Origin: Moraxella catarrhalis
GTDB taxonomy: Bacteria > Pseudomonadota > Gammaproteobacteria > Pseudomonadales > Moraxellaceae
DNA length: 62,377 nt
Assembly: GCF_001656295.1 (NCBI RefSeq)
Contig: NZ_LXHE01000020.1
Location: forward strand, 1-62,377
Direction of reading: 5' to 3'
Each line of letters starts with the position of its first letter. The first letter of the stretch is position 1. Below are positions 1 through 7,468 of the stretch, one piece after another. A program made the translations under genes and the position numbers. A model generated the notes under the pieces. The model saw only the letters and a program-made list of their open reading frames with translations. It searched no databases and was not told the origin of the DNA.

Positions 1-873
1 CACCCCACAATGAGCCGCCACCACCGTCTCAATGTCAGGTGAATAGCCCCCACCCATGACAACAGCGACAGGGATGCCCGCCTTGTGTGCGGTGGTGAGT
101 ACCAGCTTATCTCGCTCATAGCAACCTGCCATGCTAAGCGATAATTTACCCAGTTTATCCGTCGCCAGCACATCCACGCCTGCTTGATAAAATAGCATGT
201 CAGGGTCAAACTCACGGATAATCTTGGGCAAAGCCTCACCCAGTATCGTCAAATATGCCTCATCACCTGTGCCGTCATCGAGCTCTATGTCTAGGTCAGA
301 TGGGGGTTTATAAAACGGATAATTCTTTTTGCCGTGCATACTAAACACAAAGACACAAGGATGATTTGCCATGATGGACGCATTGCCATTGCCTTGATGC
401 ACATCCAAATCCACAATCAAAATCCGCTGAGCTTCTTTGCGATTTAAGAGTAGATGACTGGCAATACAAATGTCATTAAACACACAAAAGCCCTCGCCAT
501 GATCAGCAAAAGCATGGTGCGTGCCACCTGACACCGACAATGATATGCCATATTCTTTGGCGTATAAGGCACATTCGTAAGTGGCGTGCGTAATATAGCG
601 TTCTCGCTTGATAAGACTGGCGGACATGGGCAGACCGATTTTGCGAATCTCTTTGTCCGTGAGCGTGCCTGTTTTTAATTTGTGCCAATAATCAGCGGTG
701 TGCGTGCTTAGAATCTCTTGTTCTGATAACAGCTCGGGATGAAATAAATTATCTTGCGTGATGATGCCATCGGTAAGCAGTTTTTTGGGGATGAGGTCGT
801 ATTTTGCCATGGGAAAGCGGTGACTGTCTGGGACGGCATGGCAAAACAGGGGCGAATAAGCAATTTTTAGCAT
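1..873 (-). CDS. Histone deacetylase-family hydrolase (AcuC/HDAC-like), 3' end cut by window edge
   Basis: Zinc-dependent hydrolase of the arginase/deacetylase fold, predicted to deacetylate small molecules or protein lysines; the bacterial substrate is not known. The visible 291 residues are open from an ATG to the window edge, and bacterial members are about 300 residues, so only the tail is missing. The active-site GGTHHAF motif lies at residues 116-122. The metal-binding DLDVHQGNGN motif is at 155-164, giving likely Zn ligands Asp157 and His159, and the third ligand is Asp234 in QAGVD. A GGGY motif follows near 274. The gene stands alone and points away from the YbjN gene upstream of it. 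The family is clear; the exact substrate is not. Confidence 0.88.
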   Translation of the reverse strand, partial: MLKIAYSPLFCHAVPDSHRFPMAKYDLIPKKLLTDGIITQDNLFHPELLSEQEILSTHTADYWHKLKTGTLTDKEIRKIGLPMSASLIKRERYITHATYECALYAKEYGISLSVSGGTHHAFADHGEGFCVFNDICIASHLLLNRKEAQRILIVDLDVHQGNGNASIMANHPCVFVFSMHGKKNYPFYKPPSDLDIELDDGTGDEAYLTILGEALPKIIREFDPDMLFYQAGVDVLATDKLGKLSLSMAGCYERDKLVLTTAHKAGIPVAVVMGGGYSPDIETVVAAHCGV

Positions 874-908
874 GGTTTAACCAAAATGCAAAAATATAAT
901 CAAATCTA

Positions 909-1547
909 TCACTGATATTGATCGGTTGGCTCAAAGTATTGATCTAAAAGGTCTTTGGTATGAGCATCGGTAGGGTGCTGCAGGTAATCGGTAGCGATGG
1001 GGCTGGGATCGTCTTCATACAGCACATCATCATACAGCCTTTGGGCAAGTTCAGTTAGGCTTGCCACGCCTTGCAAATGTACGCCCAAAGCCTTATCGCT
1101 CAGTGGCGTAAATTCAGCATCTAGGCTGACTTTGGTGCGCACCTCGCCATCGGTTGGGTCAAGTTCAATGCTGCCAAATGGGATGGATAGATTTGCTGTC
1201 GCGATCGCCATCAGCATCATCGCAAAATGGCTGTGCGGCACCACCTCAGGTAAGATGCCAAAGATAGAAACAAGTTGGCTTTTTTCATTAATCCGAAACA
1301 CGCAGGTCCAATGGTGTTCAGTATCGCTAAATAATACGATCAGATGATGAACTTGTGGCGTTATCGAACTATCGCTTGAGCGTGCTTCATAGTGCCAGCT
1401 ATGGCGCTCTAAATACTGCATGAGACGATCGGTGATGGGCTGCTGGCTTACTTCTGATTCGGGCTCGGCGATGGGCTGAGTGTGCTTTTTTGAGACTTCG
1501 GTATCTGATGCCTTGAGTAAAGATTTTAATTTTTTTAATAATTTCAT
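909..1547 (-). CDS. YbjN-domain protein
   Basis: Soluble protein of 212 residues. Residues from about 45 onward fit the YbjN family (PF10722): a Trp-rich strand near HHWTCVF, an HSHFAMMLMAIATAN helix, and a C-terminal segment reading LSDKALGVHLQ. The first 45 residues are a lysine-rich, then Glu/Ser-rich linker. YbjN proteins resemble the SycE/CesT chaperone fold and have been linked to stress and motility regulation in E. coli; the molecular role is unknown. I chose the ATG at 1547. A TTG seven codons upstream is also open, but neither start has a clear ribosome binding site. It lies 35 bases upstream of the HDAC-like gene on the same strand and could be co-transcribed with it. Confidence 0.72.
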   Translation of the reverse strand: MKLLKKLKSLLKASDTEVSKKHTQPIAEPESEVSQQPITDRLMQYLERHSWHYEARSSDSSITPQVHHLIVLFSDTEHHWTCVFRINEKSQLVSIFGILPEVVPHSHFAMMLMAIATANLSIPFGSIELDPTDGEVRTKVSLDAEFTPLSDKALGVHLQGVASLTELAQRLYDDVLYEDDPSPIATDYLQHPTDAHTKDLLDQYFEPTDQYQ

Positions 1548-1585
1548 CGCGTTCAGCAAGTTGGTCAATAAGCAAAATTTGAAGG

Positions 1586-1600
1586 GCTATCATAGATAGC
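1586..1600. other. Perfect 6-bp inverted repeat upstream of the YbjN gene
   Basis: GCTATC-ATA-GATAGC lies about 40 bases upstream of the chosen start codon. It could be a dimeric repressor site or a chance palindrome; no regulator can be named. Confidence 0.25.
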
Positions 1601-1684
1601 ATAACAAACTTTTTGGCAGTGTGATAGTTTGGACTAACTCGGTTTAAATTTTAATAAAAGCCAATCAAGCTATCAAACCAAAGA

Positions 1685-1710
1685 TACCGATCTTCGGATG
1701 GCGATCGGTA
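1685..1710 (-). terminator. Hairpin downstream of blc, possible terminator
   Basis: A perfect 8-bp inverted repeat, TACCGATC and GATCGGTA, with a 10-base loop, lies about 75 bases past the blc stop. On the minus strand it is followed by TCTTTGGTTTG, a weak U-rich stretch. It is more likely a terminator than an operator, but the U tract is poor. Confidence 0.4.
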
Positions 1711-1782
1711 GATTGTCAGTCTTTAAGGGAGAACATCATTACCATTAATCAAACTGAGAGTTGGTATAAATGTCACTTTGGC

Positions 1783-2346
1783 TTATTTTTGAGGCGTTTT
1801 GCTAAATGCACTCAAATCATAGCCATTTTGGCGCGCGATATCCAGATAGTTTTGATAAATGCGCTCATCAAGGCTTGGCGTGCGTGACAGCACCCATAGA
1901 TATTTGCGATCAGGCGTACCGACCAAGGCAGACGTGTAGTTTTGGGCATCTTCTGTAGTAGCCAGCACCCAATAGTCAGCTTGACCGATTGGCAGTTTTT
2001 TGAGAAAGCTTGGTAAAAAACTGACCTTAAGCTTGGCATTGGTATCATCGATGGGGTAGGCTTCGCCATCTGCTGACATTTGTCCATCTTTAGTTTGGCA
2101 AGTGTTTAAGACCTTGATTTTGCCATTGTCTTTGAGAGTATAATTGGCAGTGACATTGTGCGTACATTTATTTTGAAAGCTCATTGGCAAGCGCCCAATT
2201 TCATACCACGTGCCCAAATAATCATCAAGGCGCACATGATCGACAGTTTGCGGGGTTTGAGCGGATTGTAATGCGGTGGTCGCACAAGCGCTCACGCCAA
2301 CAGTCACAATAGCCAAAACCAAGATTAATGAGGTTTTTAGGCGCAT
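1783..2346 (-). CDS. blc: Outer-membrane lipocalin Blc
   Basis: Bacterial lipocalin, a lipoprotein thought to bind fatty acids or lysophospholipids at the outer membrane. The ATG at 2346 was chosen because GGAGC lies just upstream and because it gives a proper lipoprotein signal: Arg/Lys at residues 2-4, a hydrophobic stretch, and the lipobox VSAC with Cys21 as the acylation site. The lipocalin GxW motif is at residues 45-47 in GTWYEIGRLP, and a C-terminal WVLSRTP motif follows. The length of 187 residues matches E. coli Blc (177). A longer upstream reading frame would bury the signal peptide and was rejected. It is divergent from ccmA across about 190 bases. Confidence 0.93.
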   Translation of the reverse strand: MRLKTSLILVLAIVTVGVSACATTALQSAQTPQTVDHVRLDDYLGTWYEIGRLPMSFQNKCTHNVTANYTLKDNGKIKVLNTCQTKDGQMSADGEAYPIDDTNAKLKVSFLPSFLKKLPIGQADYWVLATTEDAQNYTSALVGTPDRKYLWVLSRTPSLDERIYQNYLDIARQNGYDLSAFSKTPQK

Positions 2347-2540
2347 GATAAGCTCCAAGATGTATGAAAGTTTATTGTACCATAAATTTACAGTGCGCTT
2401 GTGTGTATTTATGAGTCGGTGGGGGACGGTGCTACTTAATACTTGGCGATCGTATCGGCTTGGCATAGCTTTATTTGGTGTGGTTATGGTAAAATTTAGG
2501 TTTAGCCTTATGCAGCGACATTCAGCGGATCACAATTTTC

Positions 2541-3194
2541 ATGATTAACCCTGACCATACCATGACCATAGCGACTTTACCTTATCAGACTGATCATAAG
2601 CCGATCCTTAGGATTGAGGCGCTGGATGTACAGCGCGGTGATTTTGTGCTATGCCAAGGGGTGCAACTGACCTTAGAGGCGGGCGATGTATGCCATTTGA
2701 TCGGCGAAAACGGCTTGGGTAAAACGACGCTCATGTCTCAGATAGCAGGGCTATTACCCATTGTTAATGGCACCTGTCTATGTACTGGCAGCATGGTATA
2801 TGTCTCGCATCAGCTTGGCATCAGTACGGCGCTGACCGTAGCACAAAATTTGCGTTTTTTGCTGTCATTGTATGGTGTGGATGCAGATGATGACCTGATT
2901 GATGAGGCGCTATGGCAAGTGGGGCTTGAGGGGCTGCAAGATGTCTCAAGCGTTCAGCTGTCGGCAGGTCAGATGCGCCGAGTGGGATTGGCTCGCTTGT
3001 TTGTCTTGACACCAAATGAAGCGCCATTTTGGCTGCTTGATGAGCCGCTGACGGCGCTGGATACTACGATGGTTCAGGGGCTTGAGGCGCGTATTTTGGC
3101 ATTTGCAAAGGCGGGCGGGGCGGTGCTGATGACCAGTCATCAGACGACAAAAGCTGCAAATCGGCAGCTGAATTTGGCGGAATTTGCGTTATGA
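2541..3194 (+). CDS. ccmA: Heme exporter ATP-binding protein CcmA
   Basis: ATPase subunit of the CcmABCD system, which releases heme-loaded CcmE for c-type cytochrome maturation at the inner membrane. Walker A GENGLGKTT is at residues 55-63, the ABC signature LSAGQ at 140-144, and Walker B WLLDEP at 164-169. The length of 217 residues is near E. coli CcmA (about 207), with a slightly long N-terminus; another Met at residue 8 could be the true start. The stop overlaps the start of ccmB by 4 bases (ATGA), so translation is coupled. What is odd is the context: ccmC, ccmD, ccmE, ccmF and later genes do not follow. Confidence 0.9.
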   Translation: MINPDHTMTIATLPYQTDHKPILRIEALDVQRGDFVLCQGVQLTLEAGDVCHLIGENGLGKTTLMSQIAGLLPIVNGTCLCTGSMVYVSHQLGISTALTVAQNLRFLLSLYGVDADDDLIDEALWQVGLEGLQDVSSVQLSAGQMRRVGLARLFVLTPNEAPFWLLDEPLTALDTTMVQGLEARILAFAKAGGAVLMTSHQTTKAANRQLNLAEFAL

Positions 3195-3865
3195 TGACTC
3201 ATTCTTTTTTGACCATGATTGCCCGCGAGTGGCAAATCAAACGCCAAGGTGCAGTTCAGTGGCTGTATCCTCTGGTGCTGTTTTTATTGATCATTACGCT
3301 ATTTCCATTGGCGATTGGTAATGAGCCACAGCTTTTGCTCAGATTGGCACCGTCGGCGGTGTGGATTGCTGCCTTGCTTGCCTTGGTGATTGGCGTGGAT
3401 GATTTATTCCGCAGTGAATTTGATAATGGCACCTTGGCACAGATGGTGGTCGCCAAGGCGCCCTTGACCATTTGGGTTTTGGCGCGGCTTTTGGTGCATT
3501 GGCTCTTTAGTGCAGGCGTGGTAGCGGTCTTATCCTTATTGGTGATTGTGCTGTTTGAGATGCCGTTTGGCGAAGCGGGCATCTTGATGGTTTCGATACT
3601 TGCAGGTTCTCCGATTTTGCTTGGTTTATCTGCCATCGCCAGTAGTTTGACTTTGACACTTAAAAATGGCGCGGTCCTTGTGCCATTGATTGCGCTACCG
3701 ATGCAGCTGCCTGTGCTGATATTTGCCACTGGTGCAGTGGATTTATATGCCACAGGGTTAAATGGCTTGCCGACATTGGCATTATTGGCGGCAGGCAGTA
3801 TCATTACGGTGCTGGTGACACCGTGGGTGGTCGCCTCGGTACTCAAAATGGCCTGGGCGGACTAA
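3191..3865 (+). CDS. ccmB: Heme exporter membrane protein CcmB
   Basis: Membrane partner of CcmA in the heme handling complex. The 224 residues contain about six hydrophobic segments, start with the typical FLTMIAREWQIKRQG helix and contain the FRSEFDNGTLAQM cytoplasmic motif of the family; E. coli CcmB is 220 residues. It overlaps ccmA by four bases. The next gene is convergent with only about 40 bases between, so the ccm cluster ends here. No clear terminator is visible in that gap. Confidence 0.9.
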   Translation: MMTHSFLTMIAREWQIKRQGAVQWLYPLVLFLLIITLFPLAIGNEPQLLLRLAPSAVWIAALLALVIGVDDLFRSEFDNGTLAQMVVAKAPLTIWVLARLLVHWLFSAGVVAVLSLLVIVLFEMPFGEAGILMVSILAGSPILLGLSAIASSLTLTLKNGAVLVPLIALPMQLPVLIFATGAVDLYATGLNGLPTLALLAAGSIITVLVTPWVVASVLKMAWAD

Positions 3866-3904
3866 CTCACCAAAGCATCCTAAAGTGAGCTGCTAGCAGG
3901 CGTA

Positions 3905-4759
3905 CTACGCCAAGCGATGACAATCAAAAATCGGCATGCTAGCGCGGATTTTGGCTTGGTGATCGGCATCATACTCAGCATAAACAATACAATATCCGCC
4001 GCCTGCGACATCAGTGCTGCCACTGTCTGCCATGATTTGACCATGCGCATCCACAATCATGGAGTGACCCCAAGTCTCGCGTGTGCGACTACCGATCTGA
4101 TGGGTGCCACCTTGGGCTGAGCCGACGATCAGACACTGGCTATCCAAAGCGCGCGCCTGCAGGAGCATCTGCCAGTGCGCCTCGCCTGTGCGATGCGTAA
4201 AAGCCGCTGGCACAGTAATAATATCTGCCCCCATTTGCCTTAGTCTCTGAGCAAGGGCAGGGAATCTGACATCAAAGCAAATCATCATGCCAACATTCAC
4301 TACCTGCCCATCAATGACGCATGGCTGACACACCAACTTGTCGCCATGCTCAAAGGTTTTGCCTTCATCATAGCTGCCTGTGCTGTCATCAACGGTCGCT
4401 CGAAACAGATGAATTTTATCATAGCGTGCCTTGATATTGCCTTGGTCATCAATCAGTAGGCTGACTTGTCTGACAAGATCGCAAGGCACATCGCTGCCAT
4501 CAGGACGAGTCGGGCAAGGTAGCGTACCTGCCAATAGATGAACGCCGTATGTCTTGGCAAGTGATTGATAAAATTGGCAAATTTCATCAAAGCGATCAGC
4601 AAGCTCAGTCTGCCGACCCATGACGCAAGCATTTTCGGGTAATGTGATGAACTTAGCACCGTGATGGGCAGCTTCGCTGATGGCATTATTGATAATATCT
4701 AGGTTGGCGTCAATGTCAGTTTGGCTATTTAGCTGAATGGTAGCAATGCGAATGGTCAT
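3905..4759 (-). CDS. Nitrilase-superfamily amidase, probably deaminated glutathione amidase (Nit1 type)
   Basis: Carbon-nitrogen hydrolase of 284 residues. The Glu-Lys-Cys triad is visible: Glu42 in LPENA, Lys115 in YDKIHLF and Cys161 in MICFDVRFP. The YDKIHLF and CFDVRFP forms point to the Nit1/NitA branch, which clears deaminated glutathione by hydrolysing its amide; omega-amidase is the alternative. The start is the ATG preceded by AAGGAAA at the right distance; an upstream in-frame start has no such site. It is convergent with ccmB and lies alone. Confidence 0.88.
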   Translation of the reverse strand: MTIRIATIQLNSQTDIDANLDIINNAISEAAHHGAKFITLPENACVMGRQTELADRFDEICQFYQSLAKTYGVHLLAGTLPCPTRPDGSDVPCDLVRQVSLLIDDQGNIKARYDKIHLFRATVDDSTGSYDEGKTFEHGDKLVCQPCVIDGQVVNVGMMICFDVRFPALAQRLRQMGADIITVPAAFTHRTGEAHWQMLLQARALDSQCLIVGSAQGGTHQIGSRTRETWGHSMIVDAHGQIMADSGSTDVAGGGYCIVYAEYDADHQAKIRASMPIFDCHRLA

Positions 4760-4895
4760 GACATTTCCTTGATTTTTTAGATGATTTTGGATTAACCTAT
4801 CGATATTTGTTTGGATTGTCAAGGTAATTTAGATGGATTTGTACAAGATCATCATAAAAATACTTGCAAAATTGGGTAGGTTGTGCGATATTAAC

Positions 4896-4943
4896 AATAC
4901 CCAATGACGATCACTAACAGGCATTTGATCATCATTGGGTATT
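4896..4943. terminator. Long hairpin between thiS and the amidase gene
   Basis: Two 18-base arms pair with one mismatch around a 12-base loop (left arm 4896-4913, right arm 4926-4943). On the plus strand T residues run directly off the right arm. On the minus strand the arms are followed by GTTAATATC, a weaker U-rich run. The only gene that could read into it nearby is thiS on the minus strand, so I take it as the thiS terminator. Confidence 0.55.
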
Positions 4944-5002
4944 TTTTTGGGTGCTTTGGATTAGATTGGTGAAGATGAAATTTGGCATCAATACAGCGTG
5001 TA

Positions 5003-5203
5003 TCAGCCACCGCCAACGGCTTGCACAACTTCGATACTCATACCATCTTTTAGCTCTGTGAGCGTCAAGCGTGATTTTGGTACGAGCGTCCCATCAATTT
5101 CCACCGCAAATCGCCCTTGGGTCAGACCGTAGGCGTTTAGCAATTCAAATACCGTTGAATGATCCGATTGGGTCGGTTGTCCGTTTAAAGTTACTTGTTT
5201 CAT
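5003..5203 (-). CDS. thiS: Sulfur carrier protein ThiS
   Basis: Small ubiquitin-like sulfur carrier for the thiazole part of thiamine. The 66 residues end in VGGG, giving the C-terminal Gly-Gly that is adenylylated by ThiF and then thiocarboxylated. The beta-grasp pattern starts MKQVTLNGQPTQ, as in E. coli ThiS (66 residues). It lies 25 bases downstream of a DUF423 gene on the same strand. thiG, the usual neighbour and partner, is not next to it. Confidence 0.9.
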   Translation of the reverse strand: MKQVTLNGQPTQSDHSTVFELLNAYGLTQGRFAVEIDGTLVPKSRLTLTELKDGMSIEVVQAVGGG

Positions 5204-5228
5204 AATTTAAATTTTTGATTAAATTGGG

Positions 5229-5612
5229 TTAAGCCAAGCGAGTCGTTTTGGCGATTTGTAAGGCAAACACAAGCCAACCGATGATCAGTAAGCCACCACC
5301 GATAGGTGTGATTGCCCCAAGCCAACGAGGTGCACCGAGTGCCATGCTATACAGCGTGCCTGAAAATATCACAATACCCATTTGCAGTAATACGCCAGCC
5401 AAAGCAGAGCGATACCGCCCAATATGCTGTAAAACACCAATGACCAATAAGCCCAACGCATGAATAAACAAATACAGCGTTGCGGTTTGCCAAATCTGTA
5501 ACGCATACTCATCGGCAATGTGCTTAAGTCCATGTGCACCAAATGCCCCAAAGGCGACACCTATGGCAAGATTCAGTGCCGCCACGAACAGCCAATTGAT
5601 TTTAACAGTCAT
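5229..5612 (-). CDS. DUF423 membrane protein (YgdD-like)
   Basis: Inner-membrane protein of 127 residues with four predicted hydrophobic segments. It carries the family signature GAFGAHGLK near residue 22 and IWQTATLYLFIHALGLL near 40, and PIGGGLLIIGW near the end. The function of DUF423 is unknown. AGAAGG lies before the ATG. It is probably the first gene of a two-gene unit with thiS, but nothing in the sequence links it to thiamine. Confidence 0.85.
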   Translation of the reverse strand: MTVKINWLFVAALNLAIGVAFGAFGAHGLKHIADEYALQIWQTATLYLFIHALGLLVIGVLQHIGRYRSALAGVLLQMGIVIFSGTLYSMALGAPRWLGAITPIGGGLLIIGWLVFALQIAKTTRLA

Positions 5613-5689
5613 AAAGCCTTCTATTTTATGGTGATTATTAAGAACAATACAACAAATAATAATACAACAAATGAGCCAAATAAAACCTT

Positions 5690-6805
5690 TTATTCATCTA
5701 TAATCATACGATCAAGCGTAATGGCTTCTTTGATTTTATTCATGGCATTTTTTTCAATTTGGCGAACTCGTTCAGCAGAAATATTATAAGTTGCCGCAAG
5801 CTCATGCAGTGTGGATTTTTGGTCAGCCAGCCATCGCTGCGTGATGATATCACGAGAGCGTTCATCTAGGGTTTCCATCGCATCTTTGAGTGCGGTTGTG
5901 GTATTTTCTTCCCAATCTGCCTCCTCGACAACATCAGCAGGATTGACCGCATCTTCCAAAAACAGCTGAGGGGCATAGCGTCCTTCATCATCATCTGAAT
6001 CTTGCGCCTCAAAAGATGCATCATAACTGGTCAAGCGTGATTCCATCTCCAAAACTTGCTTGACGGTCACATTTAAATCATTGGCGATGGCAGTTGCTTC
6101 ATCTAAAGTCAGCTGATTGGAGGATTTTTTTAGGCTGCGTAAATTAAAAAATAATTTACGATGTGCTTTGGTGGTAGCAACTTTCACAATACGCCAATTT
6201 TTGATGACAAATTCATGAATCTCCGCCTTAATCCAATGTACCGCAAAACTGACCAAACGCACCCCTTTATTAGGATCAAAGCGTTTGACGGCTTTCATTA
6301 AGCCAAGATTGCCTTCTTGGATCAAGTCAGCTTGGGATAATCCGTATCCTGAATAACTGCGTGCAATATGAATGACAAATCTTAAGTGGCTCATCACAAG
6401 CAGGCGAGCGGCTTCAACATCACCGTCATGATAATAACGCTCAGCCAAGGCACGCTCTTCTTCGGGTGTTAAAATAGGAATTTGATGCACAGTATTTATA
6501 TAAGCACCCAAATTCACCCCAGGTGCTGCCAAATGGGTTGGCATGGCTGGTACTAGATTACGCGTCGCAATGGTATCTGTGCCAGATGGTGTACTGTGAG
6601 CTTTGGGTGTGGCAGAAGCTTTGGGTTTGTCGATATCGTCATCATCCATATCATCGATGATTTCAGCGTACTCTTCATCATCAATCTCATGAAAGCCGTC
6701 TAACGATTCAATCAAATCCTCATCAAACTCATCATCATATGCGTCATCATAGCCTTCATGGTTGTGATCATAATCATCATTATCTTGGGTGCGTTTGGTT
6801 GCCAT
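5690..6805 (-). CDS. rpoH: RNA polymerase sigma factor RpoH (sigma-32) with acidic N-terminal extension
   Basis: Heat-shock sigma factor. From about residue 88 the protein aligns with E. coli RpoH: a region 1.2-like start APGVNLGAYI, region 2 with SHLRFVIHIARSY and GNLGLMKAVKRFDP, the RpoH box HRKLFFNLR, and region 4 ending in SAERVRQIEKNAMNKIKEAI. At 371 residues it is about 85 longer than E. coli RpoH (284). The excess lies at the N-terminus: residues 1-60 hold 28 Asp/Glu, followed by a Pro/Ser/Thr-rich linker. The ATG at 6805 is preferred over a TTG eight codons upstream; neither has a strong ribosome binding site. The usual start would align near residue 85, but no Met with a good site is evident there. 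Confidence 0.93.
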   Translation of the reverse strand: MATKRTQDNDDYDHNHEGYDDAYDDEFDEDLIESLDGFHEIDDEEYAEIIDDMDDDDIDKPKASATPKAHSTPSGTDTIATRNLVPAMPTHLAAPGVNLGAYINTVHQIPILTPEEERALAERYYHDGDVEAARLLVMSHLRFVIHIARSYSGYGLSQADLIQEGNLGLMKAVKRFDPNKGVRLVSFAVHWIKAEIHEFVIKNWRIVKVATTKAHRKLFFNLRSLKKSSNQLTLDEATAIANDLNVTVKQVLEMESRLTSYDASFEAQDSDDDEGRYAPQLFLEDAVNPADVVEEADWEENTTTALKDAMETLDERSRDIITQRWLADQKSTLHELAATYNISAERVRQIEKNAMNKIKEAITLDRMIIDE

Positions 6806-6982
6806 TTTGTCTCTATATAATATTCTCAAAATCTTGATACCATTGTAGGCAATTTTCCAAAAATTAGCTAGTATCCAATCTTTTAATCACATAAATTTTA
6901 CAATCTGTAAAATTTGGCTAACCTTAATTTTTATGCTGATTTTGATAAAATCTTTTCATATTAAATCAGTTTCATATTAATT

Positions 6983-7324
6983 TTAATTTGTAGGCTTGAT
7001 AATGATAAAGTGATAGATGGGCATCTCATTGGTCAAGTCATGACTGTGCCAAGTATGGGCAATCAGAGCGTTTTTGTTGCAATATGTCACTAAGTCTTTT
7101 TGAGAGTTTTGGTCGGTAGCGATTAAATATAGTGCTTGATTATCGGTGACATGACGCAGTGTCACTTTGGCTTTTAATAAGGGCATCGGACAAGGCAGAT
7201 TTCGAGCATCATAAAATGCCTCTACTGTGTCTGAGGGGAGGTTTAGTTCGTGCAGTTTGTCGGTCAAATGATCTTTGAAAGTGGGTTTTTCTGCTGCTGT
7301 GAGTGTATCAAAAATGTGAGTCAT
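6983..7324 (-). CDS. TusA/SirA-like sulfurtransferase family protein
   Basis: Small sulfur-relay family protein of 113 residues. The core motif DARNLPCPMPLLKAK contains the conserved catalytic Cys-Pro-x-Pro; in TusA this Cys carries the persulfide for tRNA thiolation and other sulfur transfers. Compared with TusA (81 residues) there is an N-terminal extension of about 35 residues. A longer frame reaches back into the opp terminator hairpin; I rejected those starts because the purine-rich site there is part of the hairpin stem. The chosen ATG lacks a strong ribosome binding site, so the start is uncertain. It is the only gene between the opp operon and rpoH. Confidence 0.75.
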   Translation of the reverse strand: MTHIFDTLTAAEKPTFKDHLTDKLHELNLPSDTVEAFYDARNLPCPMPLLKAKVTLRHVTDNQALYLIATDQNSQKDLVTYCNKNALIAHTWHSHDLTNEMPIYHFIIIKPTN

Positions 7325-7430
7325 AATCTGTGCACCGAATAAAAGTGATATAAACATGGGGGCGGCGGCAGATTTTGCAAGGATGGGTCGGCTTTGATTT
7401 TGAGCGATAAATGGTGAAACATGACTCATC

Positions 7431-7463
7431 AAAAATCGCCTCGAAATTAGCATCTCGAGGCGA
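7431..7463 (-). terminator. Terminator of the opp operon
   Basis: A 9-bp stem (TCGCCTCGA with its complement) closes a 10-base loop just past the oppF stop, followed on the minus strand by five T residues. This is a classical intrinsic terminator. Confidence 0.85.
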
Positions 7464-7468
7464 CGGGA

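Noticed and set aside
503-688. Short minus-strand frame in the left 1 kb
   Set aside because: It is out of frame with the HDAC-like gene, which explains this region fully.
3256-3846. Long minus-strand frame across ccmB
   Set aside because: It lies wholly inside ccmB, whose membrane-protein codon use leaves the antisense frame open; composition is Thr/Ser/Asn-rich and meaningless.
7400-7453. Longer start for the TusA-like protein with a GAGGCG ribosome site
   Set aside because: The purine-rich sequence is one arm of the opp terminator hairpin, so it is unlikely to start translation.
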